Positions 24,791 to 38,894 of a stretch of DNA of 64,000 nt are shown here, one piece after another. Where the stretch lies: NCBI GenBank assembly GCA_037577475.1, contig CM075190.1, forward strand, positions 1,064,001 to 1,128,000, in the 5' to 3' direction. How positions within the stretch are numbered: position 1 is the first letter of the stretch; every line of letters starts with the position of its first letter. Made by a program: the position numbers and the translations under genes. The DNA is from Chaunax sp. Z400 (Eukaryota > Chordata > Actinopteri > Lophiiformes > Chaunacidae). Below the pieces are notes generated by a model. That model saw only the letters and a program-made list of their open reading frames with translations. It ran no database searches and was not told the origin of the DNA.

Positions 24791-25807
24791 CGAGTCTCTA
24801 CGACCTTCCGTTCAAAAGTTACCAACCCGGGTAGGGCCCCGATTGAGTTTTTATCCCCCTAACCCTAACCCTAACCCTAACCCTAACCCCTAACCCACAC
24901 TTGTCCGCGAGTCTCTACGACCTTCCGTTCCCGAGATACAAAAATTCCAAAAATCACCAAAAATACATGTCATATCTCGGGAACCGTAAGTCGTAGAGAC
25001 TCGGTTTACCTGCTGACGTTCTTGGAGACCCCATAAAACCGTTGAAAGAGCTTATCCCCGAGTCTCTACGACCTTCCGTTCAAAAGTTACCAACCCGGGT
25101 AGGGCCCCGATTGAGTTTTTATCCCCCTAACCCTAACCCTAACCCTAACCGTAACCCCTAACCCACACTTGTCCGCGAGTCTCTACGACCTTCCGTTCCC
25201 GAGATACAAAAATTCCAAAAATCACCAAAAATACATGTCATATCTCGGGAACCGTAAGTCGTAGAGACTCGGTTTACCCGCTGGCATTCTTGGAGACCCC
25301 ATAAAACCATTGAAAGAGCTTATCCCCGAGTCTCTACGACCTTCCGTTCCCGAGATACAGACATTCAAAATACGCCCCTACTGGACATGTCATATCTCGG
25401 GAAAGGAAGGTCGCACAGACTCGGGACAAAGACTGGTGTTCTCAGAGACCACATAAACCCCTAGACGGACGTTGGTCCCGAGTCTCTACGACCTTCCGTT
25501 TCCGAGATACACACATTCACTATAGGCGAACCAAACCCCACTCACTTCAATGGGAAAATAAACTTGAGTATAACTCGGGAACGGAAGGTCGTAGAGACTC
25601 GGTACCATGATCCGTCGGACATAATTCGTGGTCTCTGAACACGCCAGACTTCTCCCCGAGTCTCTACGACCTTCCGTTCCCGAGATACAAAAATTCCAAA
25701 AATCACCAAAAATACATGTCATATCTCGGGAACCGTAAGTCGTAGAGACTCGGTTTACCTGCTGACGTTCTTGGAGACCCCATAAAACCGTTGAAAGAGC
25801 TTATCCC
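24791..25807 (+). repeat. 1017-bp unit TA-TABCA, copy 2
   Basis: T at 24791 and 25059 and C at 25479, in the same order as 23774-24790 and with the same accgtaacccc variant in the second T. The C at 25479 is the first of seven carrying ggtacc in place of gggacc at the right-arm/linker junction. Confidence 0.93.
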
Positions 25808-27629
25808 CGAGTCTCTACGACCTTCCGTTCAAAAGTTACCAACCCGGGTAGGGCCCCGATTGAGTTTTTATCCCCCTAACCCTAACCCTAACCCTAACCG
25901 TAACCCCTAACCCACACTTGTCCGCGAGTCTCTACGACCTTCCGTTCCCGAGATACAAAAATTCCAAAAATCACCAAAAATACATGTCATATCTCGGGAA
26001 CCGTAAGTCGTAGAGACTCGGTTTACCCGCTGGCATTCTTGGAGACCCCATAAAACCATTGAAAGAGCTTATCCCCGAGTCTCTACGACCTTCCGTTCCC
26101 GAGATACAGACATTCAAAATACGCCCCTACTGGACATGTCATATCTCGGGAAAGGAAGGTCGCACAGACTCGGGACAAAGACTGGTGTTCTCAGAGACCA
26201 CATAAACCCCTAGATGGACGTTGGTCCCGAGTCTCTACGACCTTCCGTTTCCGAGATACACACATTCACTATAGGCGAACCAAACCCCACTCACTTCAAT
26301 GGGAAAATAAACTTGAGTATAACTCGGGAACGGAAGGTCGTAGAGACTCGGGACCATGATCCGTCCGACATAATTCGTGGTCTCTGAACACGCCAGACTT
26401 CTCCCCGAGTCTCTACGACCTTCCGTTCCCGAGATACAAAAATTCCAAAAATCACCAAAAATACATGTCATATCTCGGGAACCGTAAGTCGTAGAGACTC
26501 GGTTTACCTGCTGACGTTCTTGGAGACCCCATAAAACCGTTGAAAGAGCTTATCCCCGAGTCTCTACGACCTTCCGTTCAAAAGTTACCAACCCGGGTAG
26601 GGCCCCCATTGAGTTTTTATCCCCTTAACCCTAACCCTAACTCTAACCCCTAACCCACACTTGTCCGCGAGTCTCTACGACCTTCCGTTCCCGAGATACA
26701 GACATTCAAAATACGCCCCTACTGGACATGTCATATCTCGGGAAAGGAAGGTCGCACAGACTCGGGACAAAGACTGGTGTTCTCAGAGACCACATAAACC
26801 CCTAGACGGACGTTGGTCCCGAGTCTCTACGACCTTCCGTTTCCGAGATACACACATTCACTATAGGCGAACCAAACCCCACTCACTTCAATGGGAAAAT
26901 AAACTTGAGTATAACTCGGGAACGGAAGGTCGTAGAGACTCGGGACCATGATCCGTCCGACATAATTCGTGGTCTCTGAACACGCCAGACTTCTCCACGA
27001 GTCTCTACGACCTTCCGTTCCCGAGATACAAAAATTCCAAAAATCACCAAAAATACATGTCATATCTCGGGAACCGTAAGTCGTAGAGACTCGGTTTACC
27101 CGCTGGCATTCTTGGAGACCCCATAAAACCATTGAAAGAGCTTATCCCCGAGTCTCTACGACCTTCCGTTCCCGAGATACAGACATTCAAAATACGCCCC
27201 TACTGGACATGTCATATCTCGGGAAAGGAAGGTCGCACAGACTCGGGACAAAGACTGGTGTTCTCAGAGACCACATAAACCCCTAGACGGACGTTGGTCC
27301 CGAGTCTCTACGACCTTCCGTTTCCGAGATACACACATTCACTATAGGCGAACCAAACCCCACTCACTTCAATGGGAAAATAAACTTGAGTATAACTCGG
27401 GAACGGAAGGTCGTAGAGACTCGGGACCATGATCCGTTGGACATAATTCGTGGTCTCTGAACACGCCAGACTTCTCCCCGAGTCTCTACGACCTTCCGTT
27501 CCCGAGATACAAAAATTCCAAAAATCACCAAAAATACATGTCATATCTCGGGAACCGTAAGTCGTAGAGACTCGGTTTACCTGCTGACGTTCTTGGAGAC
27601 CCCATAAAACCGTTGAAAGAGCTTATCCC
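25808..27629 (+). repeat. Cassettes TABCA and TBCABCA
   Basis: T at 25808 (accgtaacccc variant) and 26557 (111 bp). C at 26228, 26820 and 27301. The 26557-27629 cassette (1073 bp) recurs at 34369-35441, offset 7812. Confidence 0.92.
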
Positions 27630-30600
27630 CGAGTCTCTACGACCTTCCGTTCAAAAGTTACCAACCCGGGTAGGGCCCCCATTGAGTTTTTATCCCCTTA
27701 ACCCTAACCCTAACTCTAACCCCTAACCCACACTTGTCCGCGAGTCTCTACGACCTTCCGTTCCCGAGATACAGACATTCAAAATACGCCCCTACTGGAC
27801 ATGTCATATCTCGGGAAAGGAAGGTCGCACAGACTCGGGACAAAGACTGGTGTTCTCAGAGACCACATAAACCCCTAGACGGACGTTGGTCCCGAGTCTC
27901 TACGACCTTCCGTTTCCGAGATACACACATTCACTATAGGCGAACCAAACCCCATTCACTTCAATGGGAAAATAAACTTGAGTATAACTCGGGAACGGAA
28001 GGTCGTAGAGACTCGGGACCATGATCCGTCCGACATAATTCGTGGTCTCTGAACACGCCAGACTTCTCCACGAGTCTCTACGACCTTCCGTTCCCGAGAT
28101 ACAAAAATTCCAAAAATCACCAAAAATACATGTCATATCTCGGGAACCGTAAGTCGTAGAGACTCGGTTTACCTGCTGACGTTCTTGGAGACCCCATAAA
28201 ACCGTTGAAAGAGCTTATCCCCGAGTCTCTACGACCTTCCGTTCAAAAGTTACCAACCCGGGTAGGGCCCCCATTGAGTTTTTATCCCCTTAACCCTAAC
28301 CCTAACTCTAACCCCTAACCCACACTTGTCCGCGAGTCTCTACGACCTTCCGTTCCCGAGATACAGACATTCAAAATACGCCCCTACTGGACATGTCATA
28401 TCTCGGGAAAGGAAGGTCGCACAGACTCGGGACAAAGACTGGTGTTCTCAGAGACCACATAAACCCCTAGACAGACGTTGGGCCCGAGTCTCTACGACCT
28501 TCCGTTTCCGAGATACACACATTCACTATAGGCGAACCAAACCCCATTCACTTCAATGGGAAAATAAACTTGAGTATAACTCGGGAACGGAAGGTCGTAG
28601 AGACTCGGGACCATGATCCGTTGGACATAATTCGTGGTCTCTGAACACGCCAGACTTCTCCCCGAGTCTCTACGACCTTCCGTTCCCGAGATACAAAAAT
28701 TCCAAAAATCACCAAAAATACATGTCATATCTCGGGAACCGTAAATCGTAGAGACTCGGTTTACCTGCTGACGTTCTTGGAGACCCCATAAAACCGTTGA
28801 AAGAGCTTATCCCCGAGTCTCTACGACCTTCCGTTCAAAAGTTACCAACCCGGGTAGGGCCCCGATTGAGTTTTTATCCCCCTAACCCTAACCCTAACCC
28901 TAACCCTAACCCCTAACCCACACTTGTCCGCGAGTCTCTACGACCTTCCGTTCCCGAGATACAAAAATTCCAAAAATCACCAAAAATACATGTCATATCT
29001 CGGGAACCGTAAGTCGTAGAGACTCGGTTTACCCGCTGGCATTCTTGGAGACCCCATAAAACCATTGAAAGAGCTTATCCCCGAGTCTCTACGACCTTCC
29101 GTTCCCGAGATACAGACATTCAAAATACGCCCCTACTGGACATGTCATATCTCGGGAAAGGAAGGTCGCACAGACTCGGGACAAAGACTGGTGTTCTCAG
29201 AGACCACATAAACCCCTAGACAGACGTTGGGCCCGAGTCTCTACGACCTTCCGTTTCCGAGATACACACATTCACTATAGGCGAACCAAACCCCATTCAC
29301 TTCAATGGGAAAATAAACTTGAGTATAACTCGGGAACGGAAGGTCGTAGAGACTCGGGACCATGATCCGTTGGACATAATTCGTGGTCTCTGAACACGCC
29401 AGACTTCTCCCCGAGTCTCTACGACCTTCCGTTCCCGAGATACAAAAATTCCAAAAATCACCAAAAATACATGTCATATCTCGGGAACCGTAAATCGTAG
29501 AGACTCGGTTTACCTGCTGACGTTCTTGGAGACCCCATAAAACCGTTGAAAGAGCTTATCCCCGAGTCTCTACGACCTTCCGTTCAAAAGTTACCAACCC
29601 GGGTAGGGCCCTCATTGAGTTTTTATCCCCTTAACCCTAACCCTAACCCTAACCCTAACCCCTAACCCACACTTGTCCGCGAGTCTCTACGACCTTCCGT
29701 TCCCGAGATACAGACATTCAAAATACGCCCCTACTGGACATGTCATATCTCGGGAACGGAAGGTCGCACAGACTCGGGACAAAGACTGGTGTTCTCAGAG
29801 ACCACATAAACCCCTAGACGGACGTTGGTCCCGAGTCTCTACGACCTTCCGTTTCCGAGATACACACATTCACTATAGGCGAACCAAACCCCATTCACTT
29901 CAATGGGAAAATAAACTTGAGTATAACTCGGGAACGGAAGGTCGTAGAGACTCGGGACCATGATCCGTCCGACATAATTCGTGGTCTCTGAACACGCCAG
30001 ACTTCTCCACGAGTCTCTACGACCTTCCGTTCCCGAGATACAGACATTCAAAATACGCCCCTACTGGACATGTCATATCTCGGGAAAGGAAGGTCGCACA
30101 GACTCGGGACAAAGACTGGTGTTCTCAGAGACCACATAAACCCCTAGACGGACGTTGGTCCCGAGTCTCTACGACCTTCCGTTTCCGAGATACACACATT
30201 CACTATAGGCGAACCAAACCCCATTCACTTCAATGGGAAAATAAACTTGAGTATAACTCGGGAACGGAAGGTCGTAGAGACTCGGGACCATGATCCGTTG
30301 GACATAATTCGTGGTCTCTGAACACGCCAGACTTCTCCCCGAGTCTCTACGACCTTCCGTTCCCGAGATACAAAAATTCCAAAAATCACCAAAAATACAT
30401 GTCATATCTCGGGAACCGTAAGTCGTAGAGACTCGGTTTACCTGCTGACGTTCTTGGAGACCCCATAAAACCGTTGAAAGAGCTTATCCCCGAGTCTCTA
30501 CGACCTTCCGTTCAAAAGTTACCAACCCGGGTAGGGCCCCCATTGAGTTTTTATCCCCTTAACCCTAACCCTAACTCTAACCCCTAACCCACACTTGTCC

Positions 30601-31082
30601 GCGAGTCTCTACGACCTTCCGTTCCCGAGATACAGACATTCAAAATACGCCCCTACTGGACATGTCATATCTCGGGAAAGGAAGGTCGCACAGACTCGGG
30701 ACAAAGACTGGTGTTCTCAGAGACCACATAAACCCCTAGACGGACGTTGGTCCCGAGTCTCTACGACCTTCCGTTTCCGAGATACACACATTCACTATAG
30801 GCGAACCAAACCCCACTCACTTCAATGGGAAAATAAACTTGAGTATAACTCGGGAACGGAAGGTCGTAGAGACTCGGTACCATGATCCGTCGGACATAAT
30901 TCGTGGTCTCTGAACACGCCAGACTTCTCCCTGAGTCTCTACGACCTTCCGTTCCCGAGATACAAAAATTCCAAAAATCACCAAAAATACATGTCATATC
31001 TCGGGAACCGTAAGTCGTAGAGACTCGGTTTACCTGCTGACGTTCTTGGAGACCCCATAAAACCGTTGAAAGAGCTTATCCC
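27630..31082 (+). repeat. 3453-bp block, copy 1
   Basis: Cassettes TBCA (27630), TBCA (28222), TABCA (28814), TBCBCA (29563) and TBCA (30491). The T at 29563 has the ccctcattg subtype, and the B after it has gggaacgg in its right arm instead of gggaaagg. Both markers recur in the other copies. C starts at 27893, 28485, 29234, 29832, 30162 and 30754. Confidence 0.94.
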
Positions 31083-34000
31083 CGAGTCTCTACGACCTTC
31101 CGTTCAAAAGTTACCAACCCGGGTAGGGCCCCGATTGAGTTTTTATCCCCCTAACCCTAACCCTAACCCTAACCGTAACCCCTAACCCACACTTGTCCGC
31201 GAGTCTCTACGACCTTCCGTTCCCGAGATACAAAAATTCCAAAAATCACCAAAAATACATGTCATATCTCGGGAACCGTAAGTCGTAGAGACTCGGTTTA
31301 CCCGCTGGCATTCTTGGAGACCCCATAAAACCATTGAAAGAGCTTATCCCCGAGTCTCTACGACCTTCCGTTCCCGAGATACAGACATTCGAAATACGCC
31401 CCTACTGGACATGTCATATCTCGGGAAAGGAAGGTCGCACAGACTCGGGACAAAGACTGGTGTTCTCAGAGACCACATAAACCCCTAGACGGACGTTGGT
31501 CCCGAGTCTCTACGACCTTCCGTTTCCGAGATACACACATTCACTATAGGCGAACCAAACCCCACTCACTTCAATGGGAAAATAAACTTGAGTATAACTC
31601 GGGAACGGAAGGTCGTAGAGACTCGGGACCATGATCCGTCCGACATAATTCGTGGTCTCTGAACACGCCAGACTTCTCCCCGAGTCTCTACGACCTTCCG
31701 TTCCCGAGATACAAAAATTCCAAAAATCACCAAAAATACATGTCATATCTCGGGAACCGTAAGTCGTAGAGACTCGGTTTACCTGCTGACGTTCTTGGAG
31801 ACCCCATAAAACCGTTGAAAGAGCTTATCCCCGAGTCTCTACGACCTTCCGTTCAAAAGTTACCAACCCGGGTAGGGCCCCGATTGAGTTTTTATCCCCC
31901 TAACCCTAACCCTAACCCTAACCCTAACCCCTAACCCACACTTGTCCGCGAGTCTCTACGACCTTCCGTTCCCGAGATACAAAAATTCCAAAAATCACCA
32001 AAAATACATGTCATATCTCGGGAACCGTAAATCGTAGAGACTCGGTTTACCTGCTGACGTTCTTGGAGACCCCATAAAACCGTTGAAAGAGCTTATCCCC
32101 GAGTCTCTACGACCTTCCGTTCAAAAGTTACCAACCCGGGTAGGGCCCTCATTGAGTTTTTATCCCCTTAACCCTAACCCTAACCCTAACCCTAACCCCT
32201 AACCCACACTTGTCCGCGAGTCTCTACGACCTTCCGTTCCCGAGATACAGACATTCAAAATACGCCCCTACTGGACATGTCATATCTCGGGAACGGAAGG
32301 TCGCACAGACTCGGGACAAAGACTGGTGTTCTCAGAGACCACATAAACCCCTAGACGGACGTTGGTCCCGAGTCTCTACGACCTTCCGTTTCCGAGATAC
32401 ACACATTCACTATAGGCGAACCAAACCCCATTCACTTCAATGGGAAAATAAACTTGAGTATAACTCGGGAACGGAAGGTCGTAGAGACTCGGGACCATGA
32501 TCCGTCCGACATAATTCGTGGTCTCTGAACACGCCAGACTTCTCCACGAGTCTCTACGACCTTCCGTTCCCGAGATACAGACATTCAAAATACGCCCCTA
32601 CTGGACATGTCATATCTCGGGAAAGGAAGGTCGCACAGACTCGGGACAAAGACTGGTGTTCTCAGAGACCACATAAACCCCTAGACGGACGTTGGTCCCG
32701 AGTCTCTACGACCTTCCGTTTCCGAGATACACACATTCACTATAGGCGAACCAAACCCCATTCACTTCAATGGGAAAATAAACTTGAGTATAACTCGGGA
32801 ACGGAAGGTCGTAGAGACTCGGGACCATGATCCGTTGGACATAATTCGTGGTCTCTGAACACGCCAGACTTCTCCCCGAGTCTCTACGACCTTCCGTTCC
32901 CGAGATACAAAAATTCCAAAAATCACCAAAAATACATGTCATATCTCGGGAACCGTAAGTCGTAGAGACTCGGTTTACCTGCTGACGTTCTTGGAGACCC
33001 CATAAAACCGTTGAAAGAGCTTATCCCCGAGTCTCTACGACCTTCCGTTCAAAAGTTACCAACCCGGGTAGGGCCCCCATTGAGTTTTTATCCCCTTAAC
33101 CCTAACCCTAACTCTAACCCCTAACCCACACTTGTCCGCGAGTCTCTACGACCTTCCGTTCCCGAGATACAGACATTCAAAATACGCCCCTACTGGACAT
33201 GTCATATCTCGGGAAAGGAAGGTCGCACAGACTCGGGACAAAGACTGGTGTTCTCAGAGACCACATAAACCCCTAGACGGACGTTGGTCCCGAGTCTCTA
33301 CGACCTTCCGTTTCCGAGATACACACATTCACTATAGGCGAACCAAACCCCACTCACTTCAATGGGAAAATAAACTTGAGTATAACTCGGGAACGGAAGG
33401 TCGTAGAGACTCGGTACCATGATCCGTCGGACATAATTCGTGGTCTCTGAACACGCCAGACTTCTCCCTGAGTCTCTACGACCTTCCGTTCCCGAGATAC
33501 AAAAATTCCAAAAATCACCAAAAATACATGTCATATCTCGGGAACCGTAAGTCGTAGAGACTCGGTTTACCTGCTGACGTTCTTGGAGACCCCATAAAAC
33601 CGTTGAAAGAGCTTATCCCCGAGTCTCTACGACCTTCCGTTCAAAAGTTACCAACCCGGGTAGGGCCCCGATTGAGTTTTTATCCCCCTAACCCTAACCC
33701 TAACCCTAACCGTAACCCCTAACCCACACTTGTCCGCGAGTCTCTACGACCTTCCGTTCCCGAGATACAAAAATTCCAAAAATCACCAAAAATACATGTC
33801 ATATCTCGGGAACCGTAAGTCGTAGAGACTCGGTTTACCCGCTGGCATTCTTGGAGACCCCATAAAACCATTGAAAGAGCTTATCCCCGAGTCTCTACGA
33901 CCTTCCGTTCCCGAGATACAGACATTCGAAATACGCCCCTACTGGACATGTCATATCTCGGGAAAGGAAGGTCGCACAGACTCGGGACAAAGACTGGTGT

Positions 34001-34368
34001 TCTCAGAGACCACATAAACCCCTAGACGGACGTTGGTCCCGAGTCTCTACGACCTTCCGTTTCCGAGATACACACATTCACTATAGGCGAACCAAACCCC
34101 ACTCACTTCAATGGGAAAATAAACTTGAGTATAACTCGGGAACGGAAGGTCGTAGAGACTCGGGACCATGATCCGTCCGACATAATTCGTGGTCTCTGAA
34201 CACGCCAGACTTCTCCCCGAGTCTCTACGACCTTCCGTTCCCGAGATACAAAAATTCCAAAAATCACCAAAAATACATGTCATATCTCGGGAACCGTAAG
34301 TCGTAGAGACTCGGTTTACCTGCTGACGTTCTTGGAGACCCCATAAAACCGTTGAAAGAGCTTATCCC
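31083..34368 (+). repeat. Cassettes TABCA, TA, TBCBCA, TBCA, TABCA (2537-bp duplication)
   Basis: T at 31083, 31832, 32100, 33028 and 33620. The order from 32100 repeats that from 29563 at an offset of 2537, until 34369, where copy 2 lacks the terminal TA. The rare tgcc-adjacent variant attcgaaata occurs in the B modules at 31351 and 33888, as expected for a true duplicate pair. Confidence 0.92.
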
Positions 34369-35441
34369 CGAGTCTCTACGACCTTCCGTTCAAAAGTTAC
34401 CAACCCGGGTAGGGCCCCCATTGAGTTTTTATCCCCTTAACCCTAACCCTAACTCTAACCCCTAACCCACACTTGTCCGCGAGTCTCTACGACCTTCCGT
34501 TCCCGAGATACAGACATTCAAAATACGCCCCTACTGGACATGTCATATCTCGGGAAAGGAAGGTCGCACAGACTCGGGACAAAGACTGGTGTTCTCAGAG
34601 ACCACATAAACCCCTAGACGGACGTTGGTCCCGAGTCTCTACGACCTTCCGTTTCCGAGATACACACATTCACTATAGGCGAACCAAACCCCACTCACTT
34701 CAATGGGAAAATAAACTTGAGTATAACTCGGGAACGGAAGGTCGTAGAGACTCGGGACCATGATCCGTCCGACATAATTCGTGGTCTCTGAACACGCCAG
34801 ACTTCTCCACGAGTCTCTACGACCTTCCGTTCCCGAGATACAAAAATTCCAAAAATCACCAAAAATACATGTCATATCTCGGGAACCGTAAGTCGTAGAG
34901 ACTCGGTTTACCCGCTGGCATTCTTGGAGACCCCATAAAACCATTGAAAGAGCTTATCCCCGAGTCTCTACGACCTTCCGTTCCCGAGATACAGACATTC
35001 AAAATACGCCCCTACTGGACATGTCATATCTCGGGAAAGGAAGGTCGCACAGACTCGGGACAAAGACTGGTGTTCTCAGAGACCACATAAACCCCTAGAC
35101 GGACGTTGGTCCCGAGTCTCTACGACCTTCCGTTTCCGAGATACACACATTCACTATAGGCGAACCAAACCCCACTCACTTCAATGGGAAAATAAACTTG
35201 AGTATAACTCGGGAACGGAAGGTCGTAGAGACTCGGGACCATGATCCGTTGGACATAATTCGTGGTCTCTGAACACGCCAGACTTCTCCCCGAGTCTCTA
35301 CGACCTTCCGTTCCCGAGATACAAAAATTCCAAAAATCACCAAAAATACATGTCATATCTCGGGAACCGTAAGTCGTAGAGACTCGGTTTACCTGCTGAC
35401 GTTCTTGGAGACCCCATAAAACCGTTGAAAGAGCTTATCCC
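34369..35441 (+). repeat. Cassette TBCABCA (1073 bp)
   Basis: T 34369 (111 bp), C 34632 and 35113. It matches 26557-27629 in order and in T length. Together with the next block it forms a 4526-bp match to 26557-31082. Confidence 0.92.
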
Positions 35442-38400
35442 CGAGTCTCTACGACCTTCCGTTCAAAAGTTACCAACCCGGGTAGGGCCCCCATTGAGTT
35501 TTTATCCCCTTAACCCTAACCCTAACTCTAACCCCTAACCCACACTTGTCCGCGAGTCTCTACGACCTTCCGTTCCCGAGATACAGACATTCAAAATACG
35601 CCCCTACTGGACATGTCATATCTCGGGAAAGGAAGGTCGCACAGACTCGGGACAAAGACTGGTGTTCTCAGAGACCACATAAACCCCTAGACGGACGTTG
35701 GTCCCGAGTCTCTACGACCTTCCGTTTCCGAGATACACACATTCACTATAGGCGAACCAAACCCCATTCACTTCAATGGGAAAATAAACTTGAGTATAAC
35801 TCGGGAACGGAAGGTCGTAGAGACTCGGGACCATGATCCGTCCGACATAATTCGTGGTCTCTGAACACGCCAGACTTCTCCACGAGTCTCTACGACCTTC
35901 CGTTCCCGAGATACAAAAATTCCAAAAATCACCAAAAATACATGTCATATCTCGGGAACCGTAAGTCGTAGAGACTCGGTTTACCTGCTGACGTTCTTGG
36001 AGACCCCATAAAACCGTTGAAAGAGCTTATCCCCGAGTCTCTACGACCTTCCGTTCAAAAGTTACCAACCCGGGTAGGGCCCCCATTGAGTTTTTATCCC
36101 CTTAACCCTAACCCTAACTCTAACCCCTAACCCACACTTGTCCGCGAGTCTCTACGACCTTCCGTTCCCGAGATACAGACATTCAAAATACGCCCCTACT
36201 GGACATGTCATATCTCGGGAAAGGAAGGTCGCACAGACTCGGGACAAAGACTGGTGTTCTCAGAGATCACATAAACCCCTAGACAGACGTTGGGCCCGAG
36301 TCTCTACGACCTTCCGTTTCCGAGATACACACATTCACTATAGGCGAACCAAACCCCATTCACTTCAATGGGAAAATAAACTTGAGTATAACTCGGGAAC
36401 GGAAGGTCGTAGAGACTCGGGACCATGATCCGTTGGACATAATTCGTGGTCTCTGAACACGCCAGACTTCTCCCCGAGTCTCTACGACCTTCCGTTCCCG
36501 AGATACAAAAATTCCAAAAATCACCAAAAATACATGTCATATCTCGGGAACCGTAAATCGTAGAGACTCGGTTTACCTGCTGACGTTCTTGGAGACCCCA
36601 TAAAACCGTTGAAAGAGCTTATCCCCGAGTCTCTACGACCTTCCGTTCAAAAGTTACCAACCCGGGTAGGGCCCCGATTGAGTTTTTATCCCCCTAACCC
36701 TAACCCTAACCCTAACCCTAACCCCTAACCCACACTTGTCCGCGAGTCTCTACGACCTTCCGTTCCCGAGATACAAAAATTCCAAAAATCACCAAAAATA
36801 CATGTCATATCTCGGGAACCGTAAGTCGTAGAGACTCGGTTTACCCGCTGGCATTCTTGGAGACCCCATAAAACCATTGAAAGAGCTTATCCCCGAGTCT
36901 CTACAACCTTCCGTTCCCGAGATACAGACATTCAAAATACGCCCCTACTGGACATGTCATATCTCGGGAAAGGAAGGTCGCACAGACTCGGGACAAAGAC
37001 TGGTGTTCTCAGAGACCACATAAACCCCTAGACAGACGTTGGGCCCGAGTCTCTACGACCTTCCGTTTCCGAGATACACACATTCACTATAGGCGAACCA
37101 AACCCCATTCACTTCAATGGGAAAATAAACTTGAGTATAACTCGGGAACGGAAGGTCGTAGAGACTCGGGACCATGATCCGTTGGACATAATTCGTGGTC
37201 TCTGAACACGCCAGACTTCTCCCCGAGTCTCTACGACCTTCCGTTCCCGAGATACAAAAATTCCAAAAATCACCAAAAATACATGTCATATCTCGGGAAC
37301 CGTAAATCGTAGAGACTCGGTTTACCTGCTGACGTTCTTGGAGACCCCATAAAACCGTTGAAAGAGCTTATCCCCGAGTCTCTACGACCTTCCGTTCAAA
37401 AGTTACCAACCCGGGTAGGGCCCTCATTGAGTTTTTATCCCCTTAACCCTAACCCTAACCCTAACCCTAACCCCTAACCCACACTTGTCCGCGAGTCTCT
37501 ACGACCTTCCGTTCCCGAGATACAGACATTCAAAATACGCCCCTACTGGACATGTCATATCTCGGGAACGGAAGGTCGCACAGACTCGGGACAAAGACTG
37601 GTGTTCTCAGAGACCACATAAACCCCTAGACGGACGTTGGTCCCGAGTCTCTACGACCTTCCGTTTCCGAGATACACACATTCACTATAGGCGAACCAAA
37701 CCCCATTCACTTCAATGGGAAAATAAACTTGAGTATAACTCGGGAACGGAAGGTCGTAGAGACTCGGGACCATGATCCGTCCGACATAATTCGTGGTCTC
37801 TGAACACGCCAGACTTCTCCACGAGTCTCTACGACCTTCCGTTCCCGAGATACAGACATTCAAAATACGCCCCTACTGGACATGTCATATCTCGGGAAAG
37901 GAAGGTCGCACAGACTCGGGACAAAGACTGGTGTTCTCAGAGACCACATAAACCCCTAGACGGACGTTGGTCCCGAGTCTCTACGACCTTCCGTTTCCGA
38001 GATACACACATTCACTATAGGCGAACCAAACCCCATTCACTTCAATGGGAAAATAAACTTGAGTATAACTCGGGAACGGAAGGTCGTAGAGACTCGGGAC
38101 CATGATCCGTTGGACATAATTCGTGGTCTCTGAACACGCCAGACTTCTCCCCGAGTCTCTACGACCTTCCGTTCCCGAGATACAAAAATTCCAAAAATCA
38201 CCAAAAATACATGTCATATCTCGGGAACCGTAAGTCGTAGAGACTCGGTTTACCTGCTGACGTTCTTGGAGACCCCATAAAACCGTTGAAAGAGCTTATC
38301 CCCGAGTCTCTACGACCTTCCGTTCAAAAGTTACCAACCCGGGTAGGGCCCCCATTGAGTTTTTATCCCCTTAACCCTAACCCTAACTCTAACCCCTAAC

Positions 38401-38894
38401 CCACACTTGTCCGCGAGTCTCTACGACCTTCCGTTCCCGAGATACAGACATTCAAAATACGCCCCTACTGGACATGTCATATCTCGGGAAAGGAAGGTCG
38501 CACAGACTCGGGACAAAGACTGGTGTTCTCAGAGACCACATAAACCCCTAGACGGACGTTGGTCCCGAGTCTCTACGACCTTCCGTTTCCGAGATACACA
38601 CATTCACTATAGGCGAACCAAACCCCACTCACTTCAATGGGAAAATAAACTTGAGTATAACTCGGGAACGGAAGGTCGTAGAGACTCGGTACCATGATCC
38701 GTCGGACATAATTCGTGGTCTCTGAACACGCCAGACTTCTCCCTGAGTCTCTACGACCTTCCGTTCCCGAGATACAAAAATTCCAAAAATCACCAAAAAT
38801 ACATGTCATATCTCGGGAACCGTAAGTCGTAGAGACTCGGTTTACCTGCTGACGTTCTTGGAGACCCCATAAAACCGTTGAAAGAGCTTATCCC
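35442..38894 (+). repeat. 3453-bp block, copy 2
   Basis: T at 35442, 36034, 36626, 37375 and 38303, with lengths and order identical to copy 1. Two private changes were noticed: agagatcacat near 36267 in a B linker, and ctctacaacc near 36905 in a B left arm. Confidence 0.94.
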
